A stretch of 64,000 nucleotides of DNA from Rhodococcoides fascians A25f (GCF_000760935.2 NZ_CP049744.1:4433501-4497500); one strand, 5' to 3'. Numbered from the stretch's first letter, positions 1 to 9,507 are shown. Notes: generated by a model not told the origin, from the letters alone. Numbers and translations are program-made.

Positions 1-12
1 CCGACAAGTGAG

Positions 13-1959
13 CTAGGACCGCCGACGCTTGAGGTAGTCGCTCACCACCGCAGCACCCAGCCCGTCCAGATCCGGCGCGATGACTCGTCCACCCACCCGC
101 TCGGCCATCTTGTCGACGACTCTGGCCAGGCCGGGATCGTCGCCGAGCCGGAAGATCGTCACCTGCGCACCGAGTTTCGCGACGGTATCGAGTTCCCGCA
201 CGGTCAGGCCCAGAGTCTTCGACGACGGCGGGTAGTCGAAATACGCATGACCGTCCGGCTCGAGATGCGCAGTCGGCTCACCGTCGGTGACGATCAACAC
301 CACCGGCTGCGCGTTGGGATGACGCCGCAGATGACGCACTGCGAGCATCAGTGCGTGGTGCAGATTCGTGCCCTGATCGTAGGCACCGTCCAACCCCGCC
401 AGCTCCGACGCCGTCAATGTCTGTGCATGCCTGCCGAATCCGATCAGCTGCAGATCGTCCCCGCGGAATCGAGTGCTGACCAGATGATTGAGAGCCAGTG
501 CAGTGCGCTTCATCGGCACCCAGCGGCCGTCCATCACCATCGAGAACGACGTGTCGACCAACAATGCAACCGCGGCCTGCGTCCGAGTCTCGGTCTCGCT
601 GATCTCCACATCGGTCACCTGCAGCTGCACCGGAAAGCTCGATCCTGTTGCCGCTGAACGCAGTACCGCATTGTTGACCGTGCGGGTCACGTCCCACGGT
701 TCGGTATCGCCGAACTCCCACGCCCTCGACGCCCCCGTGGGCTCGCCCATCGCACCCGCCTTGCGAGTGTCCCGCTCGCCGCCACGTCGAGACAGTTTTC
801 CCGCGACATCCTTCAGCGCGGACTGCCCCAGCTGACGCATGGCCTTGGGTGACAGTCGCCATTGCCCGTCGGCACCCTTGTCCATGAAACCCTGCTGCTG
901 CAGCGCCTTTTCGAGCTCCGAGAGCATCCGCGCGTCGGCCGCCGCCTCGGGTCCGAGTTGCTTCAACAGAGCATCGGCATCGATGTCGTCGAGTGCGGCA
1001 CCGTTGTACTGCTGCGAGAGCTGGTTTCCCAGGTTCTCGAGATCCGCGATGTCCTGTAGTGCACCGGTGCCGTCGCCCAGACCCATGCCGTTCTCGCCGC
1101 GGAAGTTCTGCGAACCGTCCCAGTCCTCACCGGGCCTGGCCTGCTGCAGGTTCTGATCGAGTTGATCGAGCTGATTCAACAGGTTCGAGTCACCGAAAGC
1201 CTGCTGCGCCAATGCATCCAACTCGGCCCGCTGCTCGGGAGTCAACGAGTTACGCAGCCGCTGCGCCGCCGCGGCCCGCTGCGCGAGCGAATCCAACAAC
1301 TCGTCGACGTTCTTCGGGTTCTCCGGGAAGTGCTGACCGTGCTTGTTCATGAACTGGTCGAACTGCTCGTCGGTGTTCTCACCTTTGTTGTGGGCGTCGA
1401 GCAATTCGTTGAGGTCCTTCAGCATCTCGCTGATGGCCTGGCGGTCCTCGTCGGTCGCACCCTCGAGGGCTTGCTTCATGCCGGCGAAACGCTGATCGAG
1501 CATTTCGCGTCCGAGCAAGTCCTTGATCTTCTCGTAGTTCTCGCGACCCTCCGACGAGCGCCAGTTGTAGTCCGAAAGCTCCTGCACCGCTTGGGCAGTG
1601 GACGGTGAGAGGTCGCCGATCTGCATCTCCTGGAATCGCGCGTCGTCGTCGAGCGCACGCGCCAAGGCCTTGCGCTCCTCGAGCACCGCCTTGTCCAGCA
1701 GCTCACGCACTTCTTCCAGAGTGCCGTCGAGGTTGTTCTTCTTCAACAGGTCTCGCCGACGCTTGGCCGCCTGAGCGGCGAGGTCGTCGAGCCCACGCAT
1801 GTTCTTCGTCCCACGCCGCAGCATCTCCTGCAATGCCCGACGCGGCGACGCCCCCTCGAGTACATCCTCGCCGATGGCGTCGAGCGCCTCGCGCAGATCC
1901 ACCGGTGGCGCAAGGGGATCCGGCCCGTCGTGATACCGCCCGTATCTGGAGCGACGCAT
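13..1959 (-). CDS. VWA-domain protein partnered with MoxR-type ATPase (Rv0959-like)
   Basis: 648 aa. The N-terminal 460 residues are largely helical, charged and Q/E/D-rich. The last 180 residues form a von Willebrand A domain with a MIDAS motif DTSFSM starting near residue 469 and a second metal-site motif VTDGE near 557. The start codon overlaps the stop of the upstream AAA ATPase by one base (TGATG), so the two are translationally coupled. Such MoxR-AAA/VWA pairs act as chaperone or metal-insertion machines, as in the magnesium chelatase D/I pairing; the substrate here is unknown. Same order as Rv0958-Rv0959 in M. tuberculosis. Confidence 0.9.
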   Translation of the reverse strand: MRRSRYGRYHDGPDPLAPPVDLREALDAIGEDVLEGASPRRALQEMLRRGTKNMRGLDDLAAQAAKRRRDLLKKNNLDGTLEEVRELLDKAVLEERKALARALDDDARFQEMQIGDLSPSTAQAVQELSDYNWRSSEGRENYEKIKDLLGREMLDQRFAGMKQALEGATDEDRQAISEMLKDLNELLDAHNKGENTDEQFDQFMNKHGQHFPENPKNVDELLDSLAQRAAAAQRLRNSLTPEQRAELDALAQQAFGDSNLLNQLDQLDQNLQQARPGEDWDGSQNFRGENGMGLGDGTGALQDIADLENLGNQLSQQYNGAALDDIDADALLKQLGPEAAADARMLSELEKALQQQGFMDKGADGQWRLSPKAMRQLGQSALKDVAGKLSRRGGERDTRKAGAMGEPTGASRAWEFGDTEPWDVTRTVNNAVLRSAATGSSFPVQLQVTDVEISETETRTQAAVALLVDTSFSMVMDGRWVPMKRTALALNHLVSTRFRGDDLQLIGFGRHAQTLTASELAGLDGAYDQGTNLHHALMLAVRHLRRHPNAQPVVLIVTDGEPTAHLEPDGHAYFDYPPSSKTLGLTVRELDTVAKLGAQVTIFRLGDDPGLARVVDKMAERVGGRVIAPDLDGLGAAVVSDYLKRRRS

Positions 1960-3344
1960 CAGCTGTACACCGTCTGACCGTCGTCGTCGGGGTCCTTGGA
2001 GATCCGACGTGCGAGGTAGAGACCTTCGAGTGCAAGTTCGACCGCGGCTGCTTTCTCGCCGTCCGAGGTCGCGTTCAGCCGCTCGTGGATGTCGCCGATG
2101 ACCTCGACGTCGGGTAGCTCGTCGAGCAGAGCCTTAGCAGTGATCCGGTCGCCGGTGACGATCGGCTCGCCGGTCTCGACTGCGGTCACCAGCGCGGCCA
2201 GGTTGATGCCGCCGAGATGTGCCCGGACGGTATCGGCGGTCGCGCGGCGCAGCATGTGCTCGAGTACCTCGATTTCGCGTCCTTCCTCACCCGACTCGAA
2301 TTCCACCTTGCCGCGCAGCACCTCGATGATGGTGCCGAGGTCGACCGGCCGGGCCACGGGCTCGGCCTCACCGAGAATCGCTGCTCGGTGAACGGCTGCG
2401 GCAGCAATGGTTTCGGCAGCTGCGATCGCGAATCGAGCGGAGACGCCGGAGCGCTGATCGACCGACGGCGACTCACGCAGCAGTCGGGTGAACCGAGCGA
2501 GCACCTCGAGTAGGTAGGTCGGAACTGCGGCCTGCAGATCTGCTTCCTGATCGATGACGGCTACTTCGTCGTCGAGCTCGAGGGGGTAGTGCGTCCTGAT
2601 CTCGGCACCGAAGCGGTCCTTGAGCGGGGTGATGATGCGTCCGCGATTGGTGTAGTCCTCGGGGTTCGCGCTCGCCACCAGCATGACGTCGAGCGGCAGA
2701 CGCAGGGTGTAGCCGCGCACCTGGATGTCGCGCTCCTCCATGACGTTGAGCAGCGAGACCTGGATGCGCTCGGCGAGGTCGGGCAGCTCGTTGATCGCCA
2801 CGATGCCGCGATGGCTGCGCGGAACGAGCCCGAAGTGAATGGTCTCCGGGTCACCGAGGCTGCGACCCTCGGCCACCTTGACTGGATCGACGTCACCAAC
2901 GAGGTCGGCCACCGACGTATCCGGAGTGGCGAGCTTCTCCGCGTATCGCTCGCTGCGGTGCCGCCACTCGATGGGTAGGTCGTCGCCGAGTTCCCCGGCT
3001 TTGCGAATGCTGGCGGGCGTGATCGGCTCGTACGGGTGCTCGCCGAATTCCGCGCCCGCGATCACCGGCACCCACTCGTCGAGCAGCAGATTCAGAGTGC
3101 GCAGCAGACGCGTCTTGCCCTGACCACGCTCGCCGAGCAGAACCACGTCATGACCGGCCAGAATTGCACGCTCGAACTGCGGCAACACCGTCGAGCCGAA
3201 TCCCACGATCCCCGGCCACGGATCTTCGCCGTCACGCAATGCCTTCAGAAGATTCTCCCGCAACTCTTCCTTGATCGACCGCTGCCGATGTCCGGATGCC
3301 TTGAGTTCGCCGAGAGTGGAGATGCCAGGTTTGGTAGAGGTCAC
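1959..3344 (-). CDS. MoxR/magnesium-chelatase-type AAA+ ATPase (Rv0958-like)
   Basis: 461 aa. Walker A GERGQGKT lies at residues 71-78 and a Walker-B-like segment IVAINELPDL follows at about 180-190, with the sensor region VASANPEDYTNRGR after it. These are features of the MoxR/ChlI branch of AAA+ ATPases. The enzyme probably forms a hexamer that remodels a target together with the downstream VWA protein, with which it overlaps by one base. The upstream start MTSTKPG fits homologues that begin just before the LGELKASGH segment. The substrate is not evident from sequence. Confidence 0.92.
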   Translation of the reverse strand: MTSTKPGISTLGELKASGHRQRSIKEELRENLLKALRDGEDPWPGIVGFGSTVLPQFERAILAGHDVVLLGERGQGKTRLLRTLNLLLDEWVPVIAGAEFGEHPYEPITPASIRKAGELGDDLPIEWRHRSERYAEKLATPDTSVADLVGDVDPVKVAEGRSLGDPETIHFGLVPRSHRGIVAINELPDLAERIQVSLLNVMEERDIQVRGYTLRLPLDVMLVASANPEDYTNRGRIITPLKDRFGAEIRTHYPLELDDEVAVIDQEADLQAAVPTYLLEVLARFTRLLRESPSVDQRSGVSARFAIAAAETIAAAAVHRAAILGEAEPVARPVDLGTIIEVLRGKVEFESGEEGREIEVLEHMLRRATADTVRAHLGGINLAALVTAVETGEPIVTGDRITAKALLDELPDVEVIGDIHERLNATSDGEKAAAVELALEGLYLARRISKDPDDDGQTVYS

Positions 3345-3400
3345 TTCTCCACGCTACGAGCGTTTGGCAATTGCTGCCATCGAGAGCGGAAGAGCGCTGC

Positions 3401-3460
3401 CGCCGAGTTCGCACCTATGCCACTTGAACTGGACAAATCGCCCGCATAAGTGCGACCTCG
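3401..3460. repeat. Palindromic repeat, downstream flank of AbiEi/DUF559 gene (module 1)
   Basis: Imperfect inverted repeat: the arm at 3404-3420 (CGAGTTCGCACCTATGC) pairs with 3444-3460 with two mismatches in 17. The first 20 bases match the arm of the repeat at 4411-4430 with only two differences. The right edge abuts the stop codon of the nuclease-like gene, which ends at 3461. There is no T-tract, so it is more than a simple terminator, although it may also end transcription. Confidence 0.75.
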
Positions 3461-4330
3461 CTACACCGGGGCACCCGCGGCCCGGAGCTTTGCCCTCACC
3501 CGTGCAACCACGTCGTCAGGTCGCAGCCGCATCTGCTCGGAATTGACGCGCACGATCTGCCACTCGGCTCGGTCGAGATCCTCGAACCGCTCGATGTCAC
3601 GTGTCCGCTGACGTTCATCGAGCCAGTGGTGAACGCCTTCGTACTCCACCCCTACCTGCCAACGACGCCACCCCAAATCGATGCGTGCCACGAACCTGCC
3701 CGAACTGTCACGAATTTCGATTTGTGTCTCGGGTTTCGGCAACCCCGCCTCGACCAGCAAGAGCCGTGTCCTCGTTTCTTGTGGCGATTCCGCACCACAA
3801 TCGACGACATCGAGGGCACCGAACAGGCGCCGAATGCCTCGTGCGCCCGGTCGCTGCTGCGCATACGCACGTATGGCGTCCCCGTCTACCCCGGTTGCAG
3901 CCAACAGTGAGTCGAGAATTACCACGGACAGTGGCGGCACGACCCAGCGCCCGATATCGAATCCAGTGCGCACGGGAGTGGACACCGCGAACCCTTGGGT
4001 GATCGTCACATCGTCGGTATCGAACGCGTCGTGGTGGATTCGAAGCCCGGGCAGCTGATGGGAACGACCTGCTGCAAGCACACTCGGAGGCGCAGTCGAA
4101 TCGATCCATTTCGCGCCATGAACCGCTGCTGCAGAAATACCTGCGATGACGGCACCGTGGCCGACGCAGATCGATGCGGCGAAGGCCATGGTTCGCGCAT
4201 CGATAATGGTCCCGTCGCAGACATACGTGTCGCGAAAGACCCTCACGTAGTTGCGGCTCAGCTCGTACCTGCTGAGAGCGCCCGAGCGTATCGCCTGCGA
4301 ACCCCGAAACGGCCCGACCTGAATCCCCAT
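3461..4330 (-). CDS. AbiEi-like wHTH protein with C-terminal DUF559/PD-(D/E)XK-like nuclease domain
   Basis: 289 aa. The N-terminal segment (about 6-40, ending RVFRDTYVCDG) resembles the winged helix of AbiEi-type antitoxins, followed by the AbiEi-like middle (STPVRTGFDIGRW). The C-terminal third has the layout of a DUF559/Vsr-like PD-(D/E)XK nuclease: an early Glu in SPQETRTR, Asp in ARIDLGW and Glu in VGVEYEGVHHW. It is a homologue of the gene at 26987-27997. No AbiEii toxin partner is adjacent, so a classical type IV toxin-antitoxin role is doubtful. The flanking palindromes suggest a repeat-associated or selfish role instead. Start ATG at 4330, about 50 bases from the upstream hairpin. 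Confidence 0.8.
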   Translation of the reverse strand: MGIQVGPFRGSQAIRSGALSRYELSRNYVRVFRDTYVCDGTIIDARTMAFAASICVGHGAVIAGISAAAVHGAKWIDSTAPPSVLAAGRSHQLPGLRIHHDAFDTDDVTITQGFAVSTPVRTGFDIGRWVVPPLSVVILDSLLAATGVDGDAIRAYAQQRPGARGIRRLFGALDVVDCGAESPQETRTRLLLVEAGLPKPETQIEIRDSSGRFVARIDLGWRRWQVGVEYEGVHHWLDERQRTRDIERFEDLDRAEWQIVRVNSEQMRLRPDDVVARVRAKLRAAGAPV

Positions 4331-4378
4331 GGCTTCAACCTTGGCAGGCTCGACACCCCGAAAAGGGCCTGCTCAGCC

Positions 4379-4410
4379 ATCTGTGGATAACTTTCTATCC
4401 ATCCACAGAT
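4379..4410. repeat. Perfect 10-bp stem hairpin upstream of the module 1 gene
   Basis: ATCTGTGGAT at 4379-4388 is repeated in inverse at 4401-4410, with a 12-nt loop. It lies directly against the palindrome at 4411-4473 in the promoter region of the AbiEi/DUF559 gene. It could be an operator for autoregulation by the gene's own winged helix, or part of the element end. Confidence 0.6.
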
Positions 4411-4473
4411 CGCCGAGTTCGCAGTTATGCGGCCGAAAATGGGGTAAAGGCCTGCATAACTGCGAGCTCGGCG
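4411..4473. repeat. Palindromic repeat, upstream flank of AbiEi/DUF559 gene (module 1)
   Basis: Nearly perfect inverted repeat: the 20-base arm at 4411-4430 pairs with 4454-4473 with one mismatch, and GGCC extends the stem inward on both sides around a roughly 15-nt loop. The arm matches the downstream repeat at 3401-3420 in 18 of 20 bases, whereas the loops differ. It ends 8 bases before the purH stop, so it could also act as a purH terminator. Confidence 0.78.
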
Positions 4474-4480
4474 TCTCGCA

Positions 4481-6031
4481 CTAGTGAGCGAAGTGCCGCG
4501 AACCCGTCAGGTACAGCGTCACGCCTGCGTCCTGTGCGGCAGCGATCACTTCGTTGTCACGAACCGAACCACCTGGCTGTACAACGGCTTTGACGCCCGC
4601 GCTCATCAGAACCTGCAGACCGTCGGGGAACGGGAAGAAGGCATCGGAGGACGCGACCGAACCGGCCGCGCGATCCCCTGCCCGCTGGACGGCGAGGTGG
4701 GCGGCGTCGACGCGGTTGACCTGCCCCATTCCGACGCCGACCGACGCACCGTCGTGAGCGAGCAGAATCGCGTTGGACTTGACGGCTCTTCCTGCGCGCC
4801 AAGCGAATTCGAGATCCTTCAACGTCTGCTCGTCGGCGGGTTCGCCGGCCGCGAGAGTCCAGTTGGCCGGATTGTCGCCGTCTGCGTCGAGTACGTCGCG
4901 CTGCTGCAGCAATGTGCCGCCGGAAATCGGCTTGAGCTCGACGCCGGACGTGGGCGGCGCCTCCGCCAACAGGACGCGAATGTTCTTCTTGCGCTGCAAC
5001 ACTCCGAGGGCCCCGTCGGCGTAAGCCGGCGCGATGATGACCTCGGTGAAGATCTCGGCCACCTGCTCGGCCATCTCGACGGTGATCTCACGATTGGCTG
5101 CGATGACGCCGCCGTAGGCGCTCACCGGATCACAGGCGTGCGCCTTGCGGTGCGCCTCGGCGATGTCCTTGCCGACGGCGATGCCACACGGGTTGGCGTG
5201 CTTGATGATCGCGACGGTGGGCTCGGCATGATCGAAGGCCGCCCGCCACGCCGCGTCGGAGTCGGTGAAGTTGTTGTACGACATCTCTTTACCGTGCAGC
5301 TGCTCCGCCTGCGCGATGCCCGTGCCCGCAGGGTCGACGTACAGCGCGGCAGCTTGGTGCGGGTTCTCGCCGTAGCGAAGCACGGCCGCGCGGTCCCAGG
5401 TTACGCCGATCCATTCGGGAAACGAGGACTCGGACTCGACCAGCACATTGCTCATCCACGACGCCACCGCGACGTCGTAGGCCGCGGTGTGCTGAAATGC
5501 CTGCGCTGCAAGCGAAGTCCGCTCGGCGAGGGTGAATCCGCCACCTGCGACGGCAGTCAGCACGTCCTCGTAACGGTTGGGGTCGACCACCACGGCAACC
5601 GACGGGTGGTTCTTGGCCGCGGCGCGGACCATCGAGGGTCCGCCGATATCGATCTGCTCGACACATTCGTCGGGCGTCGCACCACTGGCGACGGTCTCGG
5701 TGAACGGATACAGGTTCACCACAACGAGCTCGAATGCCTCGATGCCCAGCTCTTCCAGCTGCGAAAGATGTTCGGGCTTACGGGTATCGGCGAGCACTCC
5801 GGCGTGTACCCGAGGATGCAGCGTCTTGACGCGTCCCTCGAGGGTCTCGGGGAATCCGGTGAGGTCCTCGACCTTGGTCACCGGGATTCCGGCGTCGGCG
5901 ATCTTGCTCGCCGTCGATCCGGTGGACACCAGAGCGACGCCCGCGCCGTGCAAGCCCGTCGCCAGTTCGATCAGTCCGGTCTTGTCGTAGACGCTGACCA
6001 GTGCGCGGCGCACTGCTTTACGTTCACTCAT
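4481..6031 (-). CDS. purH: Bifunctional AICAR formyltransferase/IMP cyclohydrolase
   Basis: 516 aa. It catalyses the last two steps of IMP synthesis: formylation of AICAR (C-terminal domain) and ring closure (N-terminal MGS-like domain, starting [13 protein letters not shown]). The conserved AICAR transformylase motif [13 protein letters not shown] is present. Start MSERKAVRR at 6031 was chosen because it overlaps the purN stop by four bases (ATGA) and fits the family length; the open frame further upstream is purN read in another frame. It is in an operon with purN, as in mycobacteria. Confidence 0.97.
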   Translation of the reverse strand: MSERKAVRRALVSVYDKTGLIELATGLHGAGVALVSTGSTASKIADAGIPVTKVEDLTGFPETLEGRVKTLHPRVHAGVLADTRKPEHLSQLEELGIEAFELVVVNLYPFTETVASGATPDECVEQIDIGGPSMVRAAAKNHPSVAVVVDPNRYEDVLTAVAGGGFTLAERTSLAAQAFQHTAAYDVAVASWMSNVLVESESSFPEWIGVTWDRAAVLRYGENPHQAAALYVDPAGTGIAQAEQLHGKEMSYNNFTDSDAAWRAAFDHAEPTVAIIKHANPCGIAVGKDIAEAHRKAHACDPVSAYGGVIAANREITVEMAEQVAEIFTEVIIAPAYADGALGVLQRKKNIRVLLAEAPPTSGVELKPISGGTLLQQRDVLDADGDNPANWTLAAGEPADEQTLKDLEFAWRAGRAVKSNAILLAHDGASVGVGMGQVNRVDAAHLAVQRAGDRAAGSVASSDAFFPFPDGLQVLMSAGVKAVVQPGGSVRDNEVIAAAQDAGVTLYLTGSRHFAH

Positions 6032-6651
6032 CGGATTATCTGAGCCTTTCGTCCATCGGAGGTGACACCTGTGGTGGCCACGGCTGCGATCACGTCGACC
6101 AGCAACCGTCGCTCGACAGTCTTGATGCGTTCGTGCAACGCGGCCTCGTCGTCGTCGTCGAGAACCGGAACGGCTTCCTGCGCCAGGATCGGCCCGGTAT
6201 CGACGCCGGAATCGACCAGATGAACCGTCGAACCGGTCAATTTGACGCCGTGATCGAGTGCATCCCGAACGGCGTGCGCACCCGGAAACGACGGCAGGAG
6301 CGCGGGGTGAGTGTTGACGATGCGTCCGGCAAAAGCGTCGAGAAATCGTCCACCGAGGATTTTCATGAAGCCGGCGGTGACCACCAGATCCGGCTCGTGA
6401 CCCAGGACGGCATCGGTGAGCGCAACATCCCACTCGGCACGATCGGCATAGTCCCGCAGCCCGATCCGAAAGTGCGGTATCCCGGCCTCGTCCGCACGCC
6501 GAGCGGCGTCGCAGTCGCGATCGACTCCGACGGCGACGATGCGCGCCGGATAGTTCTCGGACGCTGTCGCCGCGATGATCGAATGCAGCAGCGAGCCGGT
6601 CCCCGACGCGAGGACGACGACCCGCGCGGGTGTCTCACGCAAGGCAGTCAG
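6028..6651 (-). CDS. purN: Phosphoribosylglycinamide formyltransferase
   Basis: About 207 aa. It transfers a formyl group from 10-formyl-THF to GAR in purine synthesis. The phosphate-binding ASGTGSLL and the active-site segments [12 protein letters not shown] and [12 protein letters not shown] (catalytic Asn-His-Asp) are present. The start is uncertain: no ATG or GTG lies in frame near the N-terminus. A CTG at 6651 has AGGAG 7 nt upstream ([13 protein letters not shown]); a TTG at 6642 is the alternative, with poorer spacing. It overlaps purH by four bases and follows perM, as Rv0955-Rv0957 do. Confidence 0.93.
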   Translation of the reverse strand: MTALRETPARVVVLASGTGSLLHSIIAATASENYPARIVAVGVDRDCDAARRADEAGIPHFRIGLRDYADRAEWDVALTDAVLGHEPDLVVTAGFMKILGGRFLDAFAGRIVNTHPALLPSFPGAHAVRDALDHGVKLTGSTVHLVDSGVDTGPILAQEAVPVLDDDDEAALHERIKTVERRLLVDVIAAVATTGVTSDGRKAQIIR

Positions 6652-6725
6652 CGCACTACTCCTGAGGTATCGAGGGGGAACGTTCGAGCCAGCAGAAAGC
6701 CTAGTCGCTGCGCCCCACACACCGA

Positions 6726-8162
6726 CTACCGGGCAGGTCCGTCCGAGTCCGCGGGCGGGGCGACGATCTCGGCGTCCAGCGGCTCGTCGGTATCGGCATC
6801 GACCGCCGGCTCGGCGACCGGTTCCTGGGCAGGCTCGGCCGGAAGTTCGTCCACGACCTCCGCCTCGACGACGTCTTCGACGTCCGGCCCGTCCTTCGGC
6901 TCGGCGGCGGGAGCAGCTTCGATCGCCACCTCGGCGGCGGGCACCACAGCCGAGGCCGGTTCGTCGTGTTCGGGTTCGGCTTCGGGTTCTGCTCGACGCC
7001 ACACGACGATGGCCGCGGATATCGTGCCGGCGACGGCCAGCCAGGCAAATGTCAACAGTCCGAAGCTCCAGACGGTGACCTCGACGGTTCCGAAGGTGCC
7101 GAGGCTTCCACCTGCGGCGTATCCGAACAGGGCTGCGAGTACTCCGGCTGCAGCTGCCACCACCCACACCGAGGACACAGCGACCTGGATGTCGGCGCTG
7201 CGGATGGCGCAGTCACGGCCGAGCAGCAGCCCCGCGCCGATCGGGACGGCGAGCATGACGACCCAGATCGTCTGCGCAGGGCCTTCTGGAAGGACGGCCA
7301 GGATCGGCAACGGCGGAAGCGGGCCACCCGTCGTCGCGAAGAGACTCACCGATGCGTCGCCGAAACCAGCTGTGGACCCGATCGCCACGGCGAGCGCGCC
7401 GATCAGGACGTTGGGGAGGTAGAGCACCGACAGAGCGGTCAGGCCGAGCATGCCGACGACGTCGCGGCCGCTCTCGACCAGTGCACCGGCGGTTTCCCAG
7501 GAGGCGAGCAGAGCGAGCAGCACCACGGCCGCGCCACCTGCGACGAGGATCGACAGTGCGCGCACGAGCGGTGCGACGAGGGCACGAACCCATTCCGGGA
7601 GACCGCGGCGAAGCACAAGGGAATCCCAGCGCGCCAGGATCAACCCCGTTCCGGACGCGGCCGCATGAACGCCGGCTACCCAGGAGAAGGCCGCGAGAGC
7701 ATTGGGGCTCGACAGGCCGATGACGGTGGACGCGTCCCCGGCAACGGCCAAGGCGATAGCTGTGACGGCGAGCGGACCGGCCAGGGAGGCGGCGAACACC
7801 CACCGAACCATGCGACGGTCGGTGTCCGGATCCACCGCGCGGTGGACGGTACGAGCGACGGACCAGCCGATGATCAGGGTGGGCAGTAGAGGTGCGACGC
7901 CGAGGGACGTACCGCCGATGGTCAGGGGAACCAGATGCACGGCGAACCACGTGCCGGCGATCGCTCCGAGAGTTCCGGTGAGATCGCTGTTCACCGAGAC
8001 GAGAGTGACCAGAACGAGGGTGGTGGCGATCACCACGACCAGCCCGGAGGTCTTGAACGCCACGGCGGCGAGCATGCGCGACTGGTCCGGGGTAGGCCCG
8101 GTGCCGACCCGGGCAGTCCTCGCAGCCGCGCGTCGAGTGTCTCGGTTCAATAGATCGCTCAT
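6726..8162 (-). CDS. perM: Cell division membrane protein PerM (DUF6350 family)
   Basis: 478 aa polytopic membrane protein with roughly 9-10 hydrophobic helices over residues 35-375, then an acidic Glu/Asp/Ala/Pro-rich cytoplasmic tail of about 85 residues ending DSDGPAR. Position directly upstream of purN-purH matches Rv0955 (perM), which in M. tuberculosis supports cell division under stress and chronic infection. The acidic tail is probably disordered. Start ATG at 8162. Confidence 0.88.
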   Translation of the reverse strand: MSDLLNRDTRRAAARTARVGTGPTPDQSRMLAAVAFKTSGLVVVIATTLVLVTLVSVNSDLTGTLGAIAGTWFAVHLVPLTIGGTSLGVAPLLPTLIIGWSVARTVHRAVDPDTDRRMVRWVFAASLAGPLAVTAIALAVAGDASTVIGLSSPNALAAFSWVAGVHAAASGTGLILARWDSLVLRRGLPEWVRALVAPLVRALSILVAGGAAVVLLALLASWETAGALVESGRDVVGMLGLTALSVLYLPNVLIGALAVAIGSTAGFGDASVSLFATTGGPLPPLPILAVLPEGPAQTIWVVMLAVPIGAGLLLGRDCAIRSADIQVAVSSVWVVAAAAGVLAALFGYAAGGSLGTFGTVEVTVWSFGLLTFAWLAVAGTISAAIVVWRRAEPEAEPEHDEPASAVVPAAEVAIEAAPAAEPKDGPDVEDVVEAEVVDELPAEPAQEPVAEPAVDADTDEPLDAEIVAPPADSDGPAR

Positions 8163-8181
8163 TGCAACGAGAGTCGCATCA

Positions 8182-8216
8182 ACTTCGCGGCACGCCGGTC
8201 AGGCGCGCCGCGAAGT
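8182..8216 (-). terminator. Stem-loop after the Rv0954-like gene
   Basis: Perfect 10-bp stem, ACTTCGCGGC at 8182-8191 with GCCGCGAAGT at 8207-8216, 15-nt loop, no T-tract. It lies in the 71-bp gap between the Rv0954-like gene and perM on the same strand, so it could attenuate rather than fully stop transcription. Confidence 0.5.
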
Positions 8217-8233
8217 GGGATGTGATGCCTGAA

Positions 8234-9427
8234 TCAGTCGTGCTTCTTCTCGTCGTCCACGGCGGGCGTGGCACCGAACGACTGCGTGGGCGCGCCGTAG
8301 GGCGTCGACTGATCGCCCGATGTGGGCTCCTCGGGCTTCACCGGGGGCTGGCCGTAGCCCGACGGCTGACCGTACTGATACTGATTCGGTGGGTACGCCT
8401 GCCCCGCGGCGGGGGTACTCGGACCGGTGTAGGGCGGCGGTGAGTAGCCACCCTGCGGCGACGTGTTGGGCGCAGATTGACCGCCGTACGACGGCTGCCC
8501 ACCCGGGTTGTACGAATGCTGACCCGACGACTGTCCGCTCGGAGCCTGACCGTAGTTCGACGGAGCTCCCGGAGCCTGTCCGTACGACGGCGGATTGCTG
8601 TAGTTCTGGGGCTGCGACGGCCCACCGAACGATGTCGTGGGCGCGTTGTACGGGTTCTGCTGTCCGTATCCGGCCTGCTGATTCTGACTGCCGTAGCCTG
8701 CGGGCTTGGGGGCAGGTGCCTTGACGATGCCCGCGTCGAACAGCAATGCCACCACAGCGGCCGCAGCTTGTACGAAGCCGAGGACCAGCACCAGGATTGC
8801 GCCGATACCGAGCGAACTGGTGGTGCTGGCGAACTCGTTGCCCTCGGCGCTCGGCAGACTGAACGACTGGAAGACCAGCACCAGGAATCCGGTGATCGCC
8901 AAGGCGGCAACCACGGCCTGGTTCTTGGCATCCTTCTGCAGCAGCGACGCACCGGCGATCAGGCCGGCGGCCAGCAGCAGCGCCACCGACACCGCGCTGC
9001 CACCGGAAGCGAAGAACGTGGTGCTGAACGACGTCTGGATGCTGCTCGGCAGTTCCTGCGCCGAGCTGACTTCGGCAGTGACGAGATCGAGCAAACCGAG
9101 CAGGAAGTTCACGATGCCGAGCCCGAGCACCACGAACGTGAGAATCCTCGGCAGGTTCGTCAATCCCGATCCGGGCGACTTACGTTCGGGTGCAGGGGAT
9201 CCGGGCGCTGACGTCCCGGGCGCGCCGGGTGCCGAGGTGCCCGGCACCGGAGGCCCGAAAGGATTGGATACCGACGGTTGATGGAACGGCTGACCCTGAC
9301 CGTGGCCCTGCGCAGGTGACGGAGGCTGATTCGGCGAGGAGGACTGACCGTAGGACGGTCCGCCTCCGCCGTAGCCACCAGAGTTGGAGCTGCCCCCTGA
9401 TTCAGGGCCGCCGGGCGAGTAGGTCAT
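8234..9427 (-). CDS. Rv0954-like membrane protein with low-complexity tails (DUF5336, 34-kDa antigen family)
   Basis: 397 aa. The N-terminal 75 residues are rich in Gly, Ser, Gln and Pro. The central part (about 90-235) holds four transmembrane helices. The C-terminal 160 residues are a Tyr/Gln/Gly/Pro low-complexity tail with repeated SYGQAP-like units. Organisation and position next to perM match M. tuberculosis Rv0954, a 34-kDa antigen homologue linked to the divisome. A strong Shine-Dalgarno GAGGAG lies 5 nt before the ATG at 9427. The tails look suited to multivalent, disordered interactions. Confidence 0.87.
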   Translation of the reverse strand: MTYSPGGPESGGSSNSGGYGGGGPSYGQSSSPNQPPSPAQGHGQGQPFHQPSVSNPFGPPVPGTSAPGAPGTSAPGSPAPERKSPGSGLTNLPRILTFVVLGLGIVNFLLGLLDLVTAEVSSAQELPSSIQTSFSTTFFASGGSAVSVALLLAAGLIAGASLLQKDAKNQAVVAALAITGFLVLVFQSFSLPSAEGNEFASTTSSLGIGAILVLVLGFVQAAAAVVALLFDAGIVKAPAPKPAGYGSQNQQAGYGQQNPYNAPTTSFGGPSQPQNYSNPPSYGQAPGAPSNYGQAPSGQSSGQHSYNPGGQPSYGGQSAPNTSPQGGYSPPPYTGPSTPAAGQAYPPNQYQYGQPSGYGQPPVKPEEPTSGDQSTPYGAPTQSFGATPAVDDEKKHD

Positions 9428-9462
9428 CGCGTCTCCTCATCCTGATAGTTACGTACCCAGGG

Positions 9463-9507
9463 TCGGTCGGGTCCTTTCGACTCACGCTACTGCACGGACC
9501 CGACCGA
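9463..9507 (-). terminator. Stem-loop after sfnG
   Basis: Perfect 12-bp inverted repeat, TCGGTCGGGTCC at 9463-9474 with its complement at 9496-9507, 21-nt loop. It lies between the sfnG stop and the start of the Rv0954-like gene, both on the minus strand. It is a plausible sfnG terminator, without a clear T-run. Confidence 0.5.

Larger units (their letters stand above)
3401..4473 (-). mobile_element. Candidate repeat-bounded element carrying an AbiEi/DUF559 gene (module 1)
   Basis: About 1.07 kb made of one gene (3461-4330) bounded by two related palindromes (3401-3460 and 4411-4473), plus an extra hairpin at 4379-4410. It sits exactly between purH and the MoxR ATPase, genes that are adjacent in M. 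tuberculosis, which suggests insertion. No transposase or target-site duplication was seen. A second homologous gene with the same layout but different palindromes lies at 26876-27999. Mobility is inference only. Confidence 0.45.

Noticed and set aside
3461..4330. Type IV toxin-antitoxin pair
   Set aside because: AbiEi-like N-terminus present but no AbiEii nucleotidyltransferase gene on either side; the C-terminal nuclease-like domain argues for another role.
4484..6043. Plus-strand open frame of 519 codons
   Set aside because: Antisense to purH; composition and lack of any motif fit a frame kept open by high GC.
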